A stretch of DNA of 51,678 bases, taken from NCBI GenBank assembly GCA_002392345.1, contig DGGU01000061.1:1-51678 (forward strand), given 5' to 3'. The stretch comes from Lachnospiraceae bacterium UBA3866 (GTDB lineage: Bacteria > Bacillota > Clostridia > Lachnospirales > Lachnospiraceae). Made by a program: the position numbers and the translations under genes. Shown here piece after piece: positions 1 through 8,321 of this stretch. A model generated the notes under the pieces. It did no database searches. It saw only the letters and a list, made by a program, of their open reading frames with translations, and had not been told where the DNA came from. How positions within the stretch are numbered: the stretch's first letter is position 1; each line of letters opens with the position of its first letter.

Positions 1-34
1 TTTCATAAAATGCGACGAATTTAAGGTTCCAACT

Positions 35-72
35 GGGCACACACTCGAAAAACGGAGTTTTTCGAGGTGCCC
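35..72. repeat. Long imperfect hairpin upstream of the transglutaminase-like gene
   Basis: GGGCAC (35-40) pairs with GTGCCC (67-72), and inside it CTCGAAAAAC (44-53) pairs perfectly with GTTTTTCGAG (57-66) around a GGA loop. A three-base bulge (41-43) separates the two stems. Neither strand has a T-run directly after the stem, so a plain intrinsic terminator is not a good fit. It ends nine bases before the Shine-Dalgarno of the next gene. It could be a dispersed palindromic repeat, an mRNA-stabilising 5' structure or a translational control element. Confidence 0.6.
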
Positions 73-91
73 TACAAAAAAAGGTATATTA

Positions 92-1153
92 ATGATAAAA
101 AACAAAAAAGTATTTACAATTAAATTTTTGCTAGTAGCAATGCTTATATTAAATGTAAGTATAGTCCATGCTGCTAGCTTTTTTAATATAGGACTTGATA
201 AAAGCCTCATGAATACCTATCTTGCAGAGGATGAGAGCGGAAACCATGAAGTGGCAAATGTGGTTAATACTTTCATATATACCTTTATAACACCGGCTAT
301 GTCGGATTTCGAAAAAGAGATACAGATCATAAAATATCTCGTTGCAACAACATCTTATGATGAAGATGAAGAGTATAGTCCAACGCCAGGAGTGGGTGAT
401 AGCTTTAAAGCTTATGGTGCGCTTGTAAATCATAAAGCGACGTGCTCTGGTTATGCTAAGGCATTTGATTTACTTGCAAAAAGTTGTGGCTTATCAAGCA
501 CTATAGTTACAGGAACGGGGATCAATTCGAAAGGGATAGAAGCTCCGCATGCATGGAATCAGATATATCTTGATGGAGAGTGGTATAATGTAGATGTCAC
601 ATGGGAAGACCCTATAACTAATGTTGAAGTTGGATTTAACCAACTCTTTAATAATTATATAAATTGTACTGATGCAGAATTTTCAACAAACCATATAAGA
701 GATAATGGTCACGATTGCACAGCGACAAAATATGGTAAAAACTTGGTTGCAACCTATCTAACTACAGGTGTAGTAGATTTTAATACAAATCTTGATGCCA
801 TAAGGAAATTATACGAAGCTGAGATTGCACAATATACCTTGGCCGGCAATACCACAGAGGCCAATAACATGATAGAGAAATTAATGTTACTTGGTGCAAA
901 ATATGACGATAATTCTAATTATTTTCCTTATGTGGATGATGCTTCACTAAATGCATATGTACTTGCAAGGATAGCATTAGGTGACAGAGTTATAACATTT
1001 GTCACAGGACCAAACACTGAAAATTTATATAGCATAGATAATGATAACTGGCTTAAGAATAATATACATATAGAAGGAAGAACTAGTCTTCATCGTATAT
1101 TCATGAGTGATGGAAAGAGCGATACACGGATACTTGTATTCAATTTTTCGTAG
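92..1153 (+). CDS. Secreted transglutaminase-like domain protein
   Basis: A 353-residue protein with an N-terminal signal peptide (Lys-rich start, hydrophobic stretch about 10-26, cleavage near VHA-A). A transglutaminase/protease-like core lies at about 75-180. It carries the expected Cys-His-Asp triad: Cys118 in the ATCSGYA motif, His153 in PHAWN and Asp168 in YNVDVTWED. Such domains in clostridial exported proteins act as cysteine peptidases or peptide-modifying enzymes at the cell surface; the substrate here cannot be told. The C-terminal half (about 200-353) has no motif I recognise. The ATG has a good Shine-Dalgarno (AAAAAAGG) seven bases upstream. The next gene begins 12 bases after the stop, so the two are probably co-transcribed. 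Confidence 0.85.
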   Translation: MIKNKKVFTIKFLLVAMLILNVSIVHAASFFNIGLDKSLMNTYLAEDESGNHEVANVVNTFIYTFITPAMSDFEKEIQIIKYLVATTSYDEDEEYSPTPGVGDSFKAYGALVNHKATCSGYAKAFDLLAKSCGLSSTIVTGTGINSKGIEAPHAWNQIYLDGEWYNVDVTWEDPITNVEVGFNQLFNNYINCTDAEFSTNHIRDNGHDCTATKYGKNLVATYLTTGVVDFNTNLDAIRKLYEAEIAQYTLAGNTTEANNMIEKLMLLGAKYDDNSNYFPYVDDASLNAYVLARIALGDRVITFVTGPNTENLYSIDNDNWLKNNIHIEGRTSLHRIFMSDGKSDTRILVFNFS

Positions 1154-1164
1154 AAGGAGATTAT

Positions 1165-1641
1165 ATGTTTAGAAAGATGCGTAGATTCAAGCAGCAGATA
1201 AGTAATGAAGAGTGCATTGAGGTACTTAAGAATGAGAAAAGAGGAGTTTTATCATTGATAGGAGATGATGGATATCCTTATGGTATACCACTCAATCATT
1301 ATTATGATGAAAAAGAAAACGCACTTTACTTTCATGGAGCCAAAGAAGGACACAAGGTGGATGCTATAAAGAATTGCAATAAGGTATCTTACTGCGTATA
1401 TGAGAAGGGAATCCAAAAAGAAAACCACTGGTCATTGAATGTTCGAAGCGTCATTGTCTTCGGTAGGATAAGCTTTGTTGAAGATTTGGAAGAATGTAAG
1501 AAAATAGGAAGAAATATCTGGTGGAAATTCAATCAAGATGAAAAAGAACTTGAGGAAGAAATAAAGCATTCGTTGACACGGGTGCTGTGTTTAAAAATTT
1601 CAATAGAGCACATGACGGGAAAAATGGTTAATGAGTCATAG
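1165..1641 (+). CDS. Pyridoxamine 5'-phosphate oxidase family protein (NimA-like)
   Basis: A 158-residue protein with the split-barrel flavin-binding fold pattern of the PNPOx-like family, close to the NimA/5-nitroimidazole-resistance-type group. It shows an N-terminal RGVLSLIGDDGYPYGIPLN strand pair, then a FHGAKEGHK segment and a KVSYCVYE strand. Members bind FMN or related cofactors and reduce small molecules, but many have no known substrate. Length is typical. The start has a strong Shine-Dalgarno (AAGGAG) and follows the transglutaminase-like gene closely. A bidirectional terminator follows the stop. Nitroimidazole resistance should not be assumed. Confidence 0.8.
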   Translation: MFRKMRRFKQQISNEECIEVLKNEKRGVLSLIGDDGYPYGIPLNHYYDEKENALYFHGAKEGHKVDAIKNCNKVSYCVYEKGIQKENHWSLNVRSVIVFGRISFVEDLEECKKIGRNIWWKFNQDEKELEEEIKHSLTRVLCLKISIEHMTGKMVNES

Positions 1642-1645
1642 ATAA

Positions 1646-1677
1646 AAAAACCTTGGCAATGTGCCAAGGTTTTTGTT
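1646..1677. terminator. Bidirectional intrinsic terminator
   Basis: CCTTGGCA (1652-1659) and TGCCAAGG (1663-1670) form an 8-bp stem with a three-base loop. An A-run lies to the left and a T-run to the right. It separates the convergent PNPOx-like and ppdK genes and can serve both. Confidence 0.9.
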
Positions 1678-1699
1678 TTGTATTATTGTAATGGTCTAA

Positions 1700-4516
1700 T
1701 TATCTTGTAACTGTGATTTTTGATCTAGAAGCTTTCTTTATAGCTTTTCTTGCTTCCTTTAGAATCTTTTTTGTTGCCTTCTTAGCTTTTGCTGAAGCTT
1801 GCTTTGCTTCTTTTTGAGCTTTTTTAACAGACTTCTTAGCTTCTTTCACAGCCTTCTTAGCTGCTGCCTTAACTTCCTTTTTGCTTATAGTTCCTTCTGC
1901 TATAGCTGCTTGAGCTGCAGCAAGTCTTGCGATAGGAACACGGAAAGGAGAGCAAGATACATAGTCAAGACCAATCTTGTGACAGAACTCTACTGATGAT
2001 GAATCGCCACCATGCTCACCACAGATTCCAAGGTGAAGATCAGGGTTAGCTGCCTTACCTTTTTCTATAGCTATCTTCATGAGAGATCCTACACCAACTT
2101 GGTCAAGTTTTGCAAATGGATCATTCTCGAAGATCTTCTTATCATAGTAAGCTTCAAGGAATTTGCCTGCATCATCACGAGAGAAACCAAATGTCATCTG
2201 AGTAAGATCGTTAGTACCAAAGCTGAAGAATGCTGCCTCTTTGGCTATAGCATCAGCAGTTAATGCAGCACGAGGAATTTCGATCATAGTTCCTACTTTA
2301 TATTTAAGTTTAGAACCAGATTTCTTAATTATCTCATCAGCAGTCTCAACTACGATATTCTTAACATATTTAAGCTCTTTTACTTCGCCAACAAGTGGTA
2401 TCATTATCTCAGGAACGATTTTCCATTTAGGATGTTTCTTTTGAACTTTGATAGCTGCTTTTATGACTGCACGAGTTTGCATAGCTGCTATCTCAGGATA
2501 AGTAACTGCAAGACGGCATCCACGATGTCCCATCATAGGGTTGAACTCTTTTAATCCGTCTATTATAGCCTCAATTTCTGCTACAGATTTCTTAGTTGTC
2601 TTAGCGAGTTTTGCTATATCTTCTTTCTCTTTTGGAACGAACTCGTGGAGAGGTGGATCAAGGAATCTTATATTAACTGGATAACCTTCAAGTGCTTCAT
2701 AAAGTGCTTCGAAGTCACCTTGTTGCATAGGCTCTATTTTAGCAAGAGCTTTTTCTCTCTCTTCGACAGTATCAGCACAGATCATCTCTCTAAATGCATC
2801 TATACGATTACCTTCAAAGAACATGTGCTCAGTTCTGCAAAGTCCGATACCTTCAGCACCAAGTTCTCGTGCTTTCTTAGCATCTCTTGGAGTATCTGCG
2901 TTAGTTCTTACAGTGAGACGACGATATTTGTCTGCCCACTTCATGATCTTTCCAAATTCACCTGCGATAGTAGCATCTTCAGTAGGAAGTTTACCAGCGT
3001 AGATACAACCATTAGAACCATCTATAGAAAGAAGATCGCCTTCTTTAAATTTCTTTCCGCCAAGAGTAAATTCTTTCTTAGCTTCATTCATAACTATATC
3101 AGAGCAACCTGATACACAACATTTACCCATACCACGAGCAACAACTGCAGCGTGGCTAGTCATACCACCACGAACTGTGAGGATACCTTGTGCTGCTTTC
3201 ATACCTTCGATATCTTCTGGACTTGTCTCAAGACGAACGAGCACAACTTTCTTTCCTTTAGCTGCCCATGCTTTAGCATCTTCAGCAGTAAATACTATCT
3301 GACCAGCTGCAGCACCAGGACTTGCAGCAAGAGCTTTACCGATTGGAGGGTTCTTCTTTACGGCTGATGCTTCAAATGTTGGGTGAAGGAGAGTGTCAAG
3401 ATTTCTTGGGTCAATCATAGCAACTGCTTCTTTCTCAGTTCTCATACCTTCTGATACGAGATCACATGCAATCTTAAGAGCTGCTTTAGCAGTTCTCTTA
3501 CCGTTACGAGTTTGAAGCATATAGAGATGTCTATCTTCAATTGTGAATTCCATATCTTGCATATCTCTATAATTTTTCTCAAGTATATCACAGATTCTTG
3601 TGAATTGTTTGTAGACTTCTGGCATGATTTTTTGAAGTTCTGCGATAGGTTGAGGAGTTCTTATACCTGCTACGACGTCTTCGCCTTGAGCATTTAAAAG
3701 GAACTCGCCCATAAGTTTCTTCTCACCAGTTGCAGGGTTTCTTGTAAATGCAACACCTGTACCAGATGTATTTCCCATGTTACCAAATGCCATCATCTGA
3801 ACATTAACTGCAGTTCCCCAACTATATGGTATATCGTTATCACGACGATATACATTTGCACGAGGGTTATCCCAAGAACGGAACACTGCTTTGATAGCTT
3901 CATTGAGTTGAACTTTTGGATCGTCAGGGAAATCTTTTTTGATTGCTTTCTTATATTCACCTTTAAATTGTTTTACAAGTTCTTTAAGGTCATCAGCAGT
4001 TAAATCAACATCTTGCTTTACGCCTTTTTTATCCTTCATCTTGTCGATGAGCTCTTCGAAGTGTTTCTTGCCAACTTCCATAACGACATCAGAGAACATC
4101 TGTATGAATCTTCTGTAGCAATCCCATGCCCAACGAGGATTACCAGATTTCCTAGCAAGAGTTTCTGTAACAGTTTCATTTAATCCTAAATTTAAAATAG
4201 TATCCATCATTCCTGGCATAGATGCTCTCGCACCAGAACGAACAGATACTAAAAGTGGATTATCCTTATCTCCAAATTTTTTTCCTGTGAGTTTTTCAAG
4301 GTCACGAACATTGTCTAAGATCTGACCCATGATTTCTTTGTTGATAGTTCTTTTGTCTTCATAGTATTGAGTACAAGCTTCAGTAGTGATAGTGAAACCT
4401 TGTGGAACTGGAAGACCTAAAGTAGTCATCTCAGCAAGATTTGCACCTTTGCCGCCTAAGAGATTTCTCATAGAGGCATTGCCCTCTTTAAATTTGTAGA
4501 CCCATTTTCTAGCCAT
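1700..4516 (-). CDS. ppdK: Pyruvate, phosphate dikinase with a Lys/Ala-rich C-terminal tail
   Basis: A 938-residue PPDK interconverting pyruvate, ATP and phosphate with PEP, AMP and pyrophosphate in the cytoplasm. Domains in order are the N-terminal ATP-grasp nucleotide-binding region (about 1-340), the swivelling phosphohistidine domain with His455 in GGMTSHAAVVARG, and the C-terminal PEP/pyruvate TIM barrel with Cys832 in GICGEHGGD as proton donor. The family normally ends near residue 872-875. Here 66 further residues follow (coded at 1703-1900), including about 22 Lys and 15 Ala, with no frameshift. The ATG has a Shine-Dalgarno (AAGGAGGG in mRNA sense). The gene is monocistronic, between a shared terminator and a divergent gene. 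Enzyme identity is certain; the tail's role is unknown. Confidence 0.97.
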   Translation of the reverse strand: MARKWVYKFKEGNASMRNLLGGKGANLAEMTTLGLPVPQGFTITTEACTQYYEDKRTINKEIMGQILDNVRDLEKLTGKKFGDKDNPLLVSVRSGARASMPGMMDTILNLGLNETVTETLARKSGNPRWAWDCYRRFIQMFSDVVMEVGKKHFEELIDKMKDKKGVKQDVDLTADDLKELVKQFKGEYKKAIKKDFPDDPKVQLNEAIKAVFRSWDNPRANVYRRDNDIPYSWGTAVNVQMMAFGNMGNTSGTGVAFTRNPATGEKKLMGEFLLNAQGEDVVAGIRTPQPIAELQKIMPEVYKQFTRICDILEKNYRDMQDMEFTIEDRHLYMLQTRNGKRTAKAALKIACDLVSEGMRTEKEAVAMIDPRNLDTLLHPTFEASAVKKNPPIGKALAASPGAAAGQIVFTAEDAKAWAAKGKKVVLVRLETSPEDIEGMKAAQGILTVRGGMTSHAAVVARGMGKCCVSGCSDIVMNEAKKEFTLGGKKFKEGDLLSIDGSNGCIYAGKLPTEDATIAGEFGKIMKWADKYRRLTVRTNADTPRDAKKARELGAEGIGLCRTEHMFFEGNRIDAFREMICADTVEEREKALAKIEPMQQGDFEALYEALEGYPVNIRFLDPPLHEFVPKEKEDIAKLAKTTKKSVAEIEAIIDGLKEFNPMMGHRGCRLAVTYPEIAAMQTRAVIKAAIKVQKKHPKWKIVPEIMIPLVGEVKELKYVKNIVVETADEIIKKSGSKLKYKVGTMIEIPRAALTADAIAKEAAFFSFGTNDLTQMTFGFSRDDAGKFLEAYYDKKIFENDPFAKLDQVGVGSLMKIAIEKGKAANPDLHLGICGEHGGDSSSVEFCHKIGLDYVSCSPFRVPIARLAAAQAAIAEGTISKKEVKAAAKKAVKEAKKSVKKAQKEAKQASAKAKKATKKILKEARKAIKKASRSKITVTR

Positions 4517-4642
4517 AAACCCTCCTTTATAATTTTAATTTTTACATTTTTAAGATTTAAAATTGATAAACTTATTATCTTTTAAACCGTAATTATTATA
4601 TCATAAAACAAGAAAAAATGCTTAAAAGAATCAATAAAAATG

Positions 4643-4651
4643 TGTTATAAT
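4643..4651 (+). promoter_or_regulatory. Extended -10 promoter giving a predicted leaderless mRNA
   Basis: TGT-TATAAT (TG at 4643-4644, hexamer 4646-4651) is a consensus extended -10 element. Transcription starting about seven bases downstream would begin at the A of the ATG at 4658. No good -35 is seen, as is usual for extended -10 promoters. An AAATGCTTAAAA motif (4616-4627), also present twice before the BMP gene, lies just upstream. Confidence 0.7.
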
Positions 4652-4657
4652 TATGAC

Positions 4658-5749
4658 ATGAGCATAAATTTTAAAAGCATGTTATATTACATTGAGCACC
4701 AAAAGACCCCATTCAAGAAATCTAAGCTTAATGAGGTCGATGCCCTGGTGTTTTCATTTATATCGTATTTTCACATTGATAAGTTTATAAAAAAGGGGTC
4801 ATTTGATAGCATTTTGGTCAAAGATCTTAATGATAAGAGGTATTTTGATAAGATGCTTTTTGACTCCATAGACATAAAGAATGCCAAGAAAATGGTCAAG
4901 CTTCTAGCAGAAAGCCCAAGATTTCAAGATGTTGAGATTGCTTACTATGTTGAGACAATTGACAAAAAGGTAGAAAAGCAGTTCTCTGCAATGACGTTTA
5001 GATATTTAGATAAGAATTATTTTGTGGCATATAGGGGGACGGATCATTCATTTGTTGGGTGGAAGGAAGACTTAAATCTAGCATACTTAACTCACGTGCC
5101 AGCACAAAGAGACTCATTAAAATATTTAAAAAAGGTGATGAGTAAGCTCGAAGGAACTTACTATGTAGGGGGTCATTCAAAAGGTGGCAACCTTGCAGTG
5201 TATGCAGGGAGTTTTGTTGATGATAAATATAGAAGTAAGATAAGAAATATCTACAGTTTTGATGGACCAAGTTTAAACAAGAAGCTTATAAAGGAATCAG
5301 ATTATAGCAAGATTAAAAGAAAGATAAAAAAATATGTTCCTCAGAGTTCTGTTGTGGGAATGATTTTTGAGAAGACATCAAATTATAATATAGTAAGAAG
5401 CAATTCAATAGGCACTCTTCAGCATAATCCGTTTTCGTGGGAGATCGATGGGGATGCATTTAAGAGGGTTAAAGATAGTACATTTGATTCGAAGATATTT
5501 AAGAAAGCAATAAATGTGCTTATAGATTCTATGAGCGAAAAAGAATTAAAGCTTGCTGTAGATATGATATACGAAGTAATGTTGTCATCAAAGGCTGATT
5601 CAGTAGAAAAATTTACTAAGCATTTTACAACAAGTGTGATGGGGATCTTAGAGTCTCTCACAAAACTTGATGACAAGCAGAAAGCCACCATAATGAAGGC
5701 AGTGAATATCTATGCGATGGAAGTTATTAAAAGTATGTTTGTGAAATGA
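4658..5749 (+). CDS. DUF2974 (Mbeg1-like) alpha/beta-hydrolase-like protein
   Basis: A 363-residue protein resembling the DUF2974/Mbeg1-like group of lipase-related proteins. It has a YRGTD segment (about 125-129) typical of class 3-lipase-like oxyanion regions, and a nucleophile elbow GGHSKGGNLA with Ser174. It lacks a signal peptide, so it is probably cytoplasmic or peripheral. The actual substrate is unknown; esterase or lipase activity is inference from the fold. An upstream in-frame ATG at 4640 lies before the only good -10 element, so I chose the ATG at 4658, which sits exactly at the predicted transcription start. There is no Shine-Dalgarno for either start. Confidence 0.75.
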   Translation: MSINFKSMLYYIEHQKTPFKKSKLNEVDALVFSFISYFHIDKFIKKGSFDSILVKDLNDKRYFDKMLFDSIDIKNAKKMVKLLAESPRFQDVEIAYYVETIDKKVEKQFSAMTFRYLDKNYFVAYRGTDHSFVGWKEDLNLAYLTHVPAQRDSLKYLKKVMSKLEGTYYVGGHSKGGNLAVYAGSFVDDKYRSKIRNIYSFDGPSLNKKLIKESDYSKIKRKIKKYVPQSSVVGMIFEKTSNYNIVRSNSIGTLQHNPFSWEIDGDAFKRVKDSTFDSKIFKKAINVLIDSMSEKELKLAVDMIYEVMLSSKADSVEKFTKHFTTSVMGILESLTKLDDKQKATIMKAVNIYAMEVIKSMFVK

Positions 5750-5796
5750 TATTATATATGATGTGATTATTTTTCGAAACAGATTAAGAAGAACAC

Positions 5797-5820
5797 GTAG
5801 GGGCGAGCACTACGAGCCCG
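5797..5820. repeat. G+C-rich degenerate palindrome, possible repeat remnant
   Basis: In an otherwise A+T-rich gap, GTAGGGGCGAGC is followed by ACTACGAGCCCG. GGGC (5801-5804) can pair with GCCC (5816-5819), and CGAGC occurs twice (5804-5808, 5813-5817). It resembles the GTAGGGGCGAGC-type intergenic hairpins seen in many genomes, but in decayed form. The family assignment is from memory. Confidence 0.4.
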
Positions 5821-5844
5821 ATAGCAAGAAATAATTTTCAAAAT

Positions 5845-5869
5845 AAAAACCACCTATTGGTGGTTTTTT
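5845..5869. terminator. Bidirectional intrinsic terminator
   Basis: AAAAACCACC (5845-5854), loop TATT and GGTGGTTTTT (5859-5868) form a perfect 10-bp stem flanked by A- and T-runs. It lies between the DUF2974 gene and the convergent XRE gene and can end transcripts from both sides. Confidence 0.9.
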
Positions 5870-5895
5870 GTTGCAAAAAAACATTATATATATGA

Positions 5896-6093
5896 CTATT
5901 TTTTAAATTCAGCAATATCAGATAATTTGCAGTTGAGAATTGAACAAAGTTCATTGAGAGTGTGGGTATTGATGTTTGCATTCTTACGAAGCCTATCAAG
6001 TTGACCGGTAGAAAAACCATACTCATGAATAAGAGTATATTGCGAGATGCCTTTTCGCTTCATTGATTTCCATAATTTGTCATAAGTGATCAT
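5896..6093 (-). CDS. Small XRE/Cro-CI family HTH regulator
   Basis: A 65-residue protein that is essentially one Cro/CI-type helix-turn-helix domain, with the pattern GISQYTL, then FSTGQLDRLR as recognition helix region, then TLNELCSILNC. Regulators of this size act as dimeric repressors of adjacent genes. It is divergent from the operon starting at 6250, and the shared intergenic region carries an operator-like palindrome. A -10 TAAAAT (plus positions 6100-6105) ends six bases before the ATG, with a TTGTCA -35 (6123-6128) at 17-bp spacing and no Shine-Dalgarno, so the mRNA is predicted to be leaderless. The function is inferred from family and position. Confidence 0.85.
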   Translation of the reverse strand: MITYDKLWKSMKRKGISQYTLIHEYGFSTGQLDRLRKNANINTHTLNELCSILNCKLSDIAEFKK

Positions 6094-6099
6094 AACATA

Positions 6100-6150
6100 A
6101 TTTTATGGATTTTGTTATAAATTGACAATTGCCCGTATATGGGCTATAAT
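6100..6150. promoter_or_regulatory. Divergent promoter pair with palindromic operator in the spacer
   Basis: On the plus strand TTGACA (6122-6127) and TATAAT (6145-6150) are both perfect, with an exact 17-bp spacer. On the minus strand TTGTCA (6128-6123) and TAAAAT (6105-6100) also have a 17-bp spacer and drive the XRE gene. The two -35 boxes overlap. GCCCGTATATGGGC (6131-6144), a palindrome with one mismatched pair, fills most of the plus-strand spacer. A repressor bound there would block the operon promoter and touch the edge of the XRE promoter, giving a simple switch. Confidence 0.85.
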
Positions 6151-6249
6151 ATTACTCGAGGGCGAACAATAAAAGCTTGTATGTGCAGTTTTTGGTACAT
6201 GGTATATAGTATAATAATGCTAAAAAATAAGGGGGAGGGGGTAAATTTC

Positions 6250-6465
6250 ATGACAACTATAATCTCAATTTTAGTATCAGTTTTGCTTATATGGCTAACA
6301 TTTAAAATAGTTCCAGCTGTTCTTGGATTTGCTTTTTCATTATTTTTGGCTATATTACAAGTTATAGGAATAATATTGCTATTGCCGGCTTTGGGGATTT
6401 TTTGTTTTGCATTGGATATCGTTTTAATATTTGCAATTGTGGCTATGTTAAAAGTTACATTTTAG
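6250..6465 (+). CDS. Small two-helix membrane protein, unknown function
   Basis: About 71 residues, almost entirely hydrophobic, forming two or three membrane segments with very few charges. I do not recognise a family. An in-frame upstream ATG at 6139 lies inside the promoter and is not credible. The ATG at 6250 follows a purine-rich GGGGGAGGGGG Shine-Dalgarno and is preferred. It is the first gene of the XRE-controlled operon. Possible roles include a membrane anchor, or a small toxin-like or immunity-like protein; none can be supported further. Confidence 0.6.
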   Translation: MTTIISILVSVLLIWLTFKIVPAVLGFAFSLFLAILQVIGIILLLPALGIFCFALDIVLIFAIVAMLKVTF

Positions 6466-6512
6466 AAATAATAGTGATCATAAGCAATATATATAAAAGA
6501 AGGAGAATGAAA

Positions 6513-8321
6513 ATGCGAAAAAAACTAATGTGTTATATGTTAAGCCTAGCAATAAGCTTTTCAGTTTTTAATTTAAATTGTTTTGCTACACCGCAGCCAA
6601 ATTTTGACCAATTAACCAATGAACAAAAGGATGCTATTACATTGGCAAATTACCTCATTGTATTATCACAAGAAATAGATAAGGCCAATGATAGTAGACT
6701 CGTGCTTGATAATATATATCTTGACATAGTAAACAACATTAATCCTGAATTAAATAATGGTAGTAATAAGGATCGGATCGATGATATGATTGATACCATG
6801 GAAGAATATTACTTAAATGCGAATGAAAGAGAGAAAATGCAATATCTATACAATCAAAATAAAGCGATAGAGATAAGCAAAATCATCCCAGACCCGTTGT
6901 GGATGTTAAATGTTAATACATCTGATTTAGTAACATTTATACCAACAGTAGTTTTTATGACACGAGATGCGATAAAGAGTTATAACAATGAAAAAGACTC
7001 AAGAGAATCGGAATACTTAAAAAAGAAATGGGAACTAGACGAAAATGCAAAAAGAGCAATAAGACGTAATATGCAGAAAAATCTACAGTACGCTTCTGAG
7101 ATAGTTGAGGATTATCAGTTGAAAGAAAATGGCATGTTGACATTAACTGCAGAAACTGTTGACGATTTTGTTGACATGGAAAATGATGATGATCTTTTGA
7201 GCAAAATAAAAAAATTAGAAGATAATAAAAGTACATATAAAGCATTTGGTAGATATTGGATTGTTTTAGCAAAGAGTTATTGTGAAAATAAAGAATATTT
7301 AAAATGTATATCAGCTATTGATGAATATGAAAAATTAGCTATTAATGTTTTTAGATATAATTTTGAATTGGCACGAGTATTGCCGTGCGCAGTGGCATCA
7401 TTAGAGAAAATAAAGCCTATTAATTATACGAAAATGAAACATTATTGTGATTTAATCGAACAAAACACTAGGGACACAAATTCTAAAGATTGGGAATTGA
7501 AATATTTTGTTCTATTGACATATATAAAAATGTATGAGGGAACCAAAAATAGAACTTATTTGGAACACGCATTTGATATTGCAAAAAAGAATATTAATAT
7601 GATGAAAAAAGATCAAATAAATCAAAATGAAATTTATCTTACCGAAGAAATAAAAAAGAAAATGATTGAAACAGAGAAAGAAAAACGAGAAAGAGAGGAA
7701 AACAATGAAAAGATAGAAGATAGAAAGAATGAACTGCCACCAGTTTATGAGCCATTAGTATTAAATTATGAAATGGTGTTAAAATTGGCTGAGTTTTTGA
7801 ATACTTCAGATGAAGAGAAACAAAAAATAGATAATTTAATGTATGGAAGTAATGCAAAGATGTTTTTAAATGAAATTATTGACAACTACTATAAATTTAA
7901 TAAAAACACGCAAATAGTTGAAGATATTGAATTTGATAAAGGGAATATGATAATCCCAGCAAAGTATGTAACAGTTGATAGCAATATAACAGTTTCCATT
8001 ACAAGTGATAGTGAATCAGAAGAAAATTATTATTATTGGGACTTGGAAGAAGTAAAAACAGACAAAGCAAACAAAGCAAACAAAGCAAACAAAGTGGCAA
8101 AAAGAGACATTAATAAAATAAAAGTAAAATATAGCAGTAAAGCGGCAAAAAAGCATAAATACTCAGAGAAGGATATAATAATGATTGATATTCAAGTAGA
8201 TAAAAATAAAAAATATGGCATTTTGCAATATGAAATACAGCCAATTAAAAAAGGACCTTTTAGGTATGAATATAAGATTAATAATAAAAAGTATGTAAGA
8301 GAAGATAATATAGATGAATAA
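6513..8321 (+). CDS. Secreted, mostly helical protein of unknown function
   Basis: A 602-residue exported protein. The signal peptide is clear (MRKK, a hydrophobic stretch, cleavage near CFA-T). The body is predicted helical, with TPR-like spacing around 235-400 (YWIVLAKSYCENKEYLKCI and similar). A strongly charged Lys/Glu segment lies at about 385-420 and a probable beta-rich C-terminal domain after about 490. A tandem KAN repeat separates the C-terminal parts. No catalytic motif is visible. I chose the ATG at 6513 because AGGAG lies seven bases before it; the in-frame ATG at 6507 is too close to that site. The gene overlaps the next by 8 bp, indicating translational coupling. It may be an extracellular scaffold or receptor. 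Confidence 0.65.
   Translation: MRKKLMCYMLSLAISFSVFNLNCFATPQPNFDQLTNEQKDAITLANYLIVLSQEIDKANDSRLVLDNIYLDIVNNINPELNNGSNKDRIDDMIDTMEEYYLNANEREKMQYLYNQNKAIEISKIIPDPLWMLNVNTSDLVTFIPTVVFMTRDAIKSYNNEKDSRESEYLKKKWELDENAKRAIRRNMQKNLQYASEIVEDYQLKENGMLTLTAETVDDFVDMENDDDLLSKIKKLEDNKSTYKAFGRYWIVLAKSYCENKEYLKCISAIDEYEKLAINVFRYNFELARVLPCAVASLEKIKPINYTKMKHYCDLIEQNTRDTNSKDWELKYFVLLTYIKMYEGTKNRTYLEHAFDIAKKNINMMKKDQINQNEIYLTEEIKKKMIETEKEKREREENNEKIEDRKNELPPVYEPLVLNYEMVLKLAEFLNTSDEEKQKIDNLMYGSNAKMFLNEIIDNYYKFNKNTQIVEDIEFDKGNMIIPAKYVTVDSNITVSITSDSESEENYYYWDLEEVKTDKANKANKANKVAKRDINKIKVKYSSKAAKKHKYSEKDIIMIDIQVDKNKKYGILQYEIQPIKKGPFRYEYKINNKKYVREDNIDE
8062..8094 (+). repeat. 9-bp tandem repeat in frame (KAN)n
   Basis: The unit ACAAAGCAA occurs three full times plus a partial fourth copy. 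It codes for a Lys-Ala-Asn repeat in the linker before the C-terminal domain of the secreted protein. The 9-bp unit keeps the frame, so copy-number slippage would alter linker length without disrupting the protein. Confidence 0.8.

Noticed and set aside
2645..3112. Plus-strand open frames inside ppdK
   Set aside because: They are opposite-strand shadows of a highly conserved enzyme and have no ribosome sites.
6139..6249. Longer start for the small membrane protein
   Set aside because: It begins inside the promoter's operator and -10 region; ATG 6250 has a strong ribosome site.
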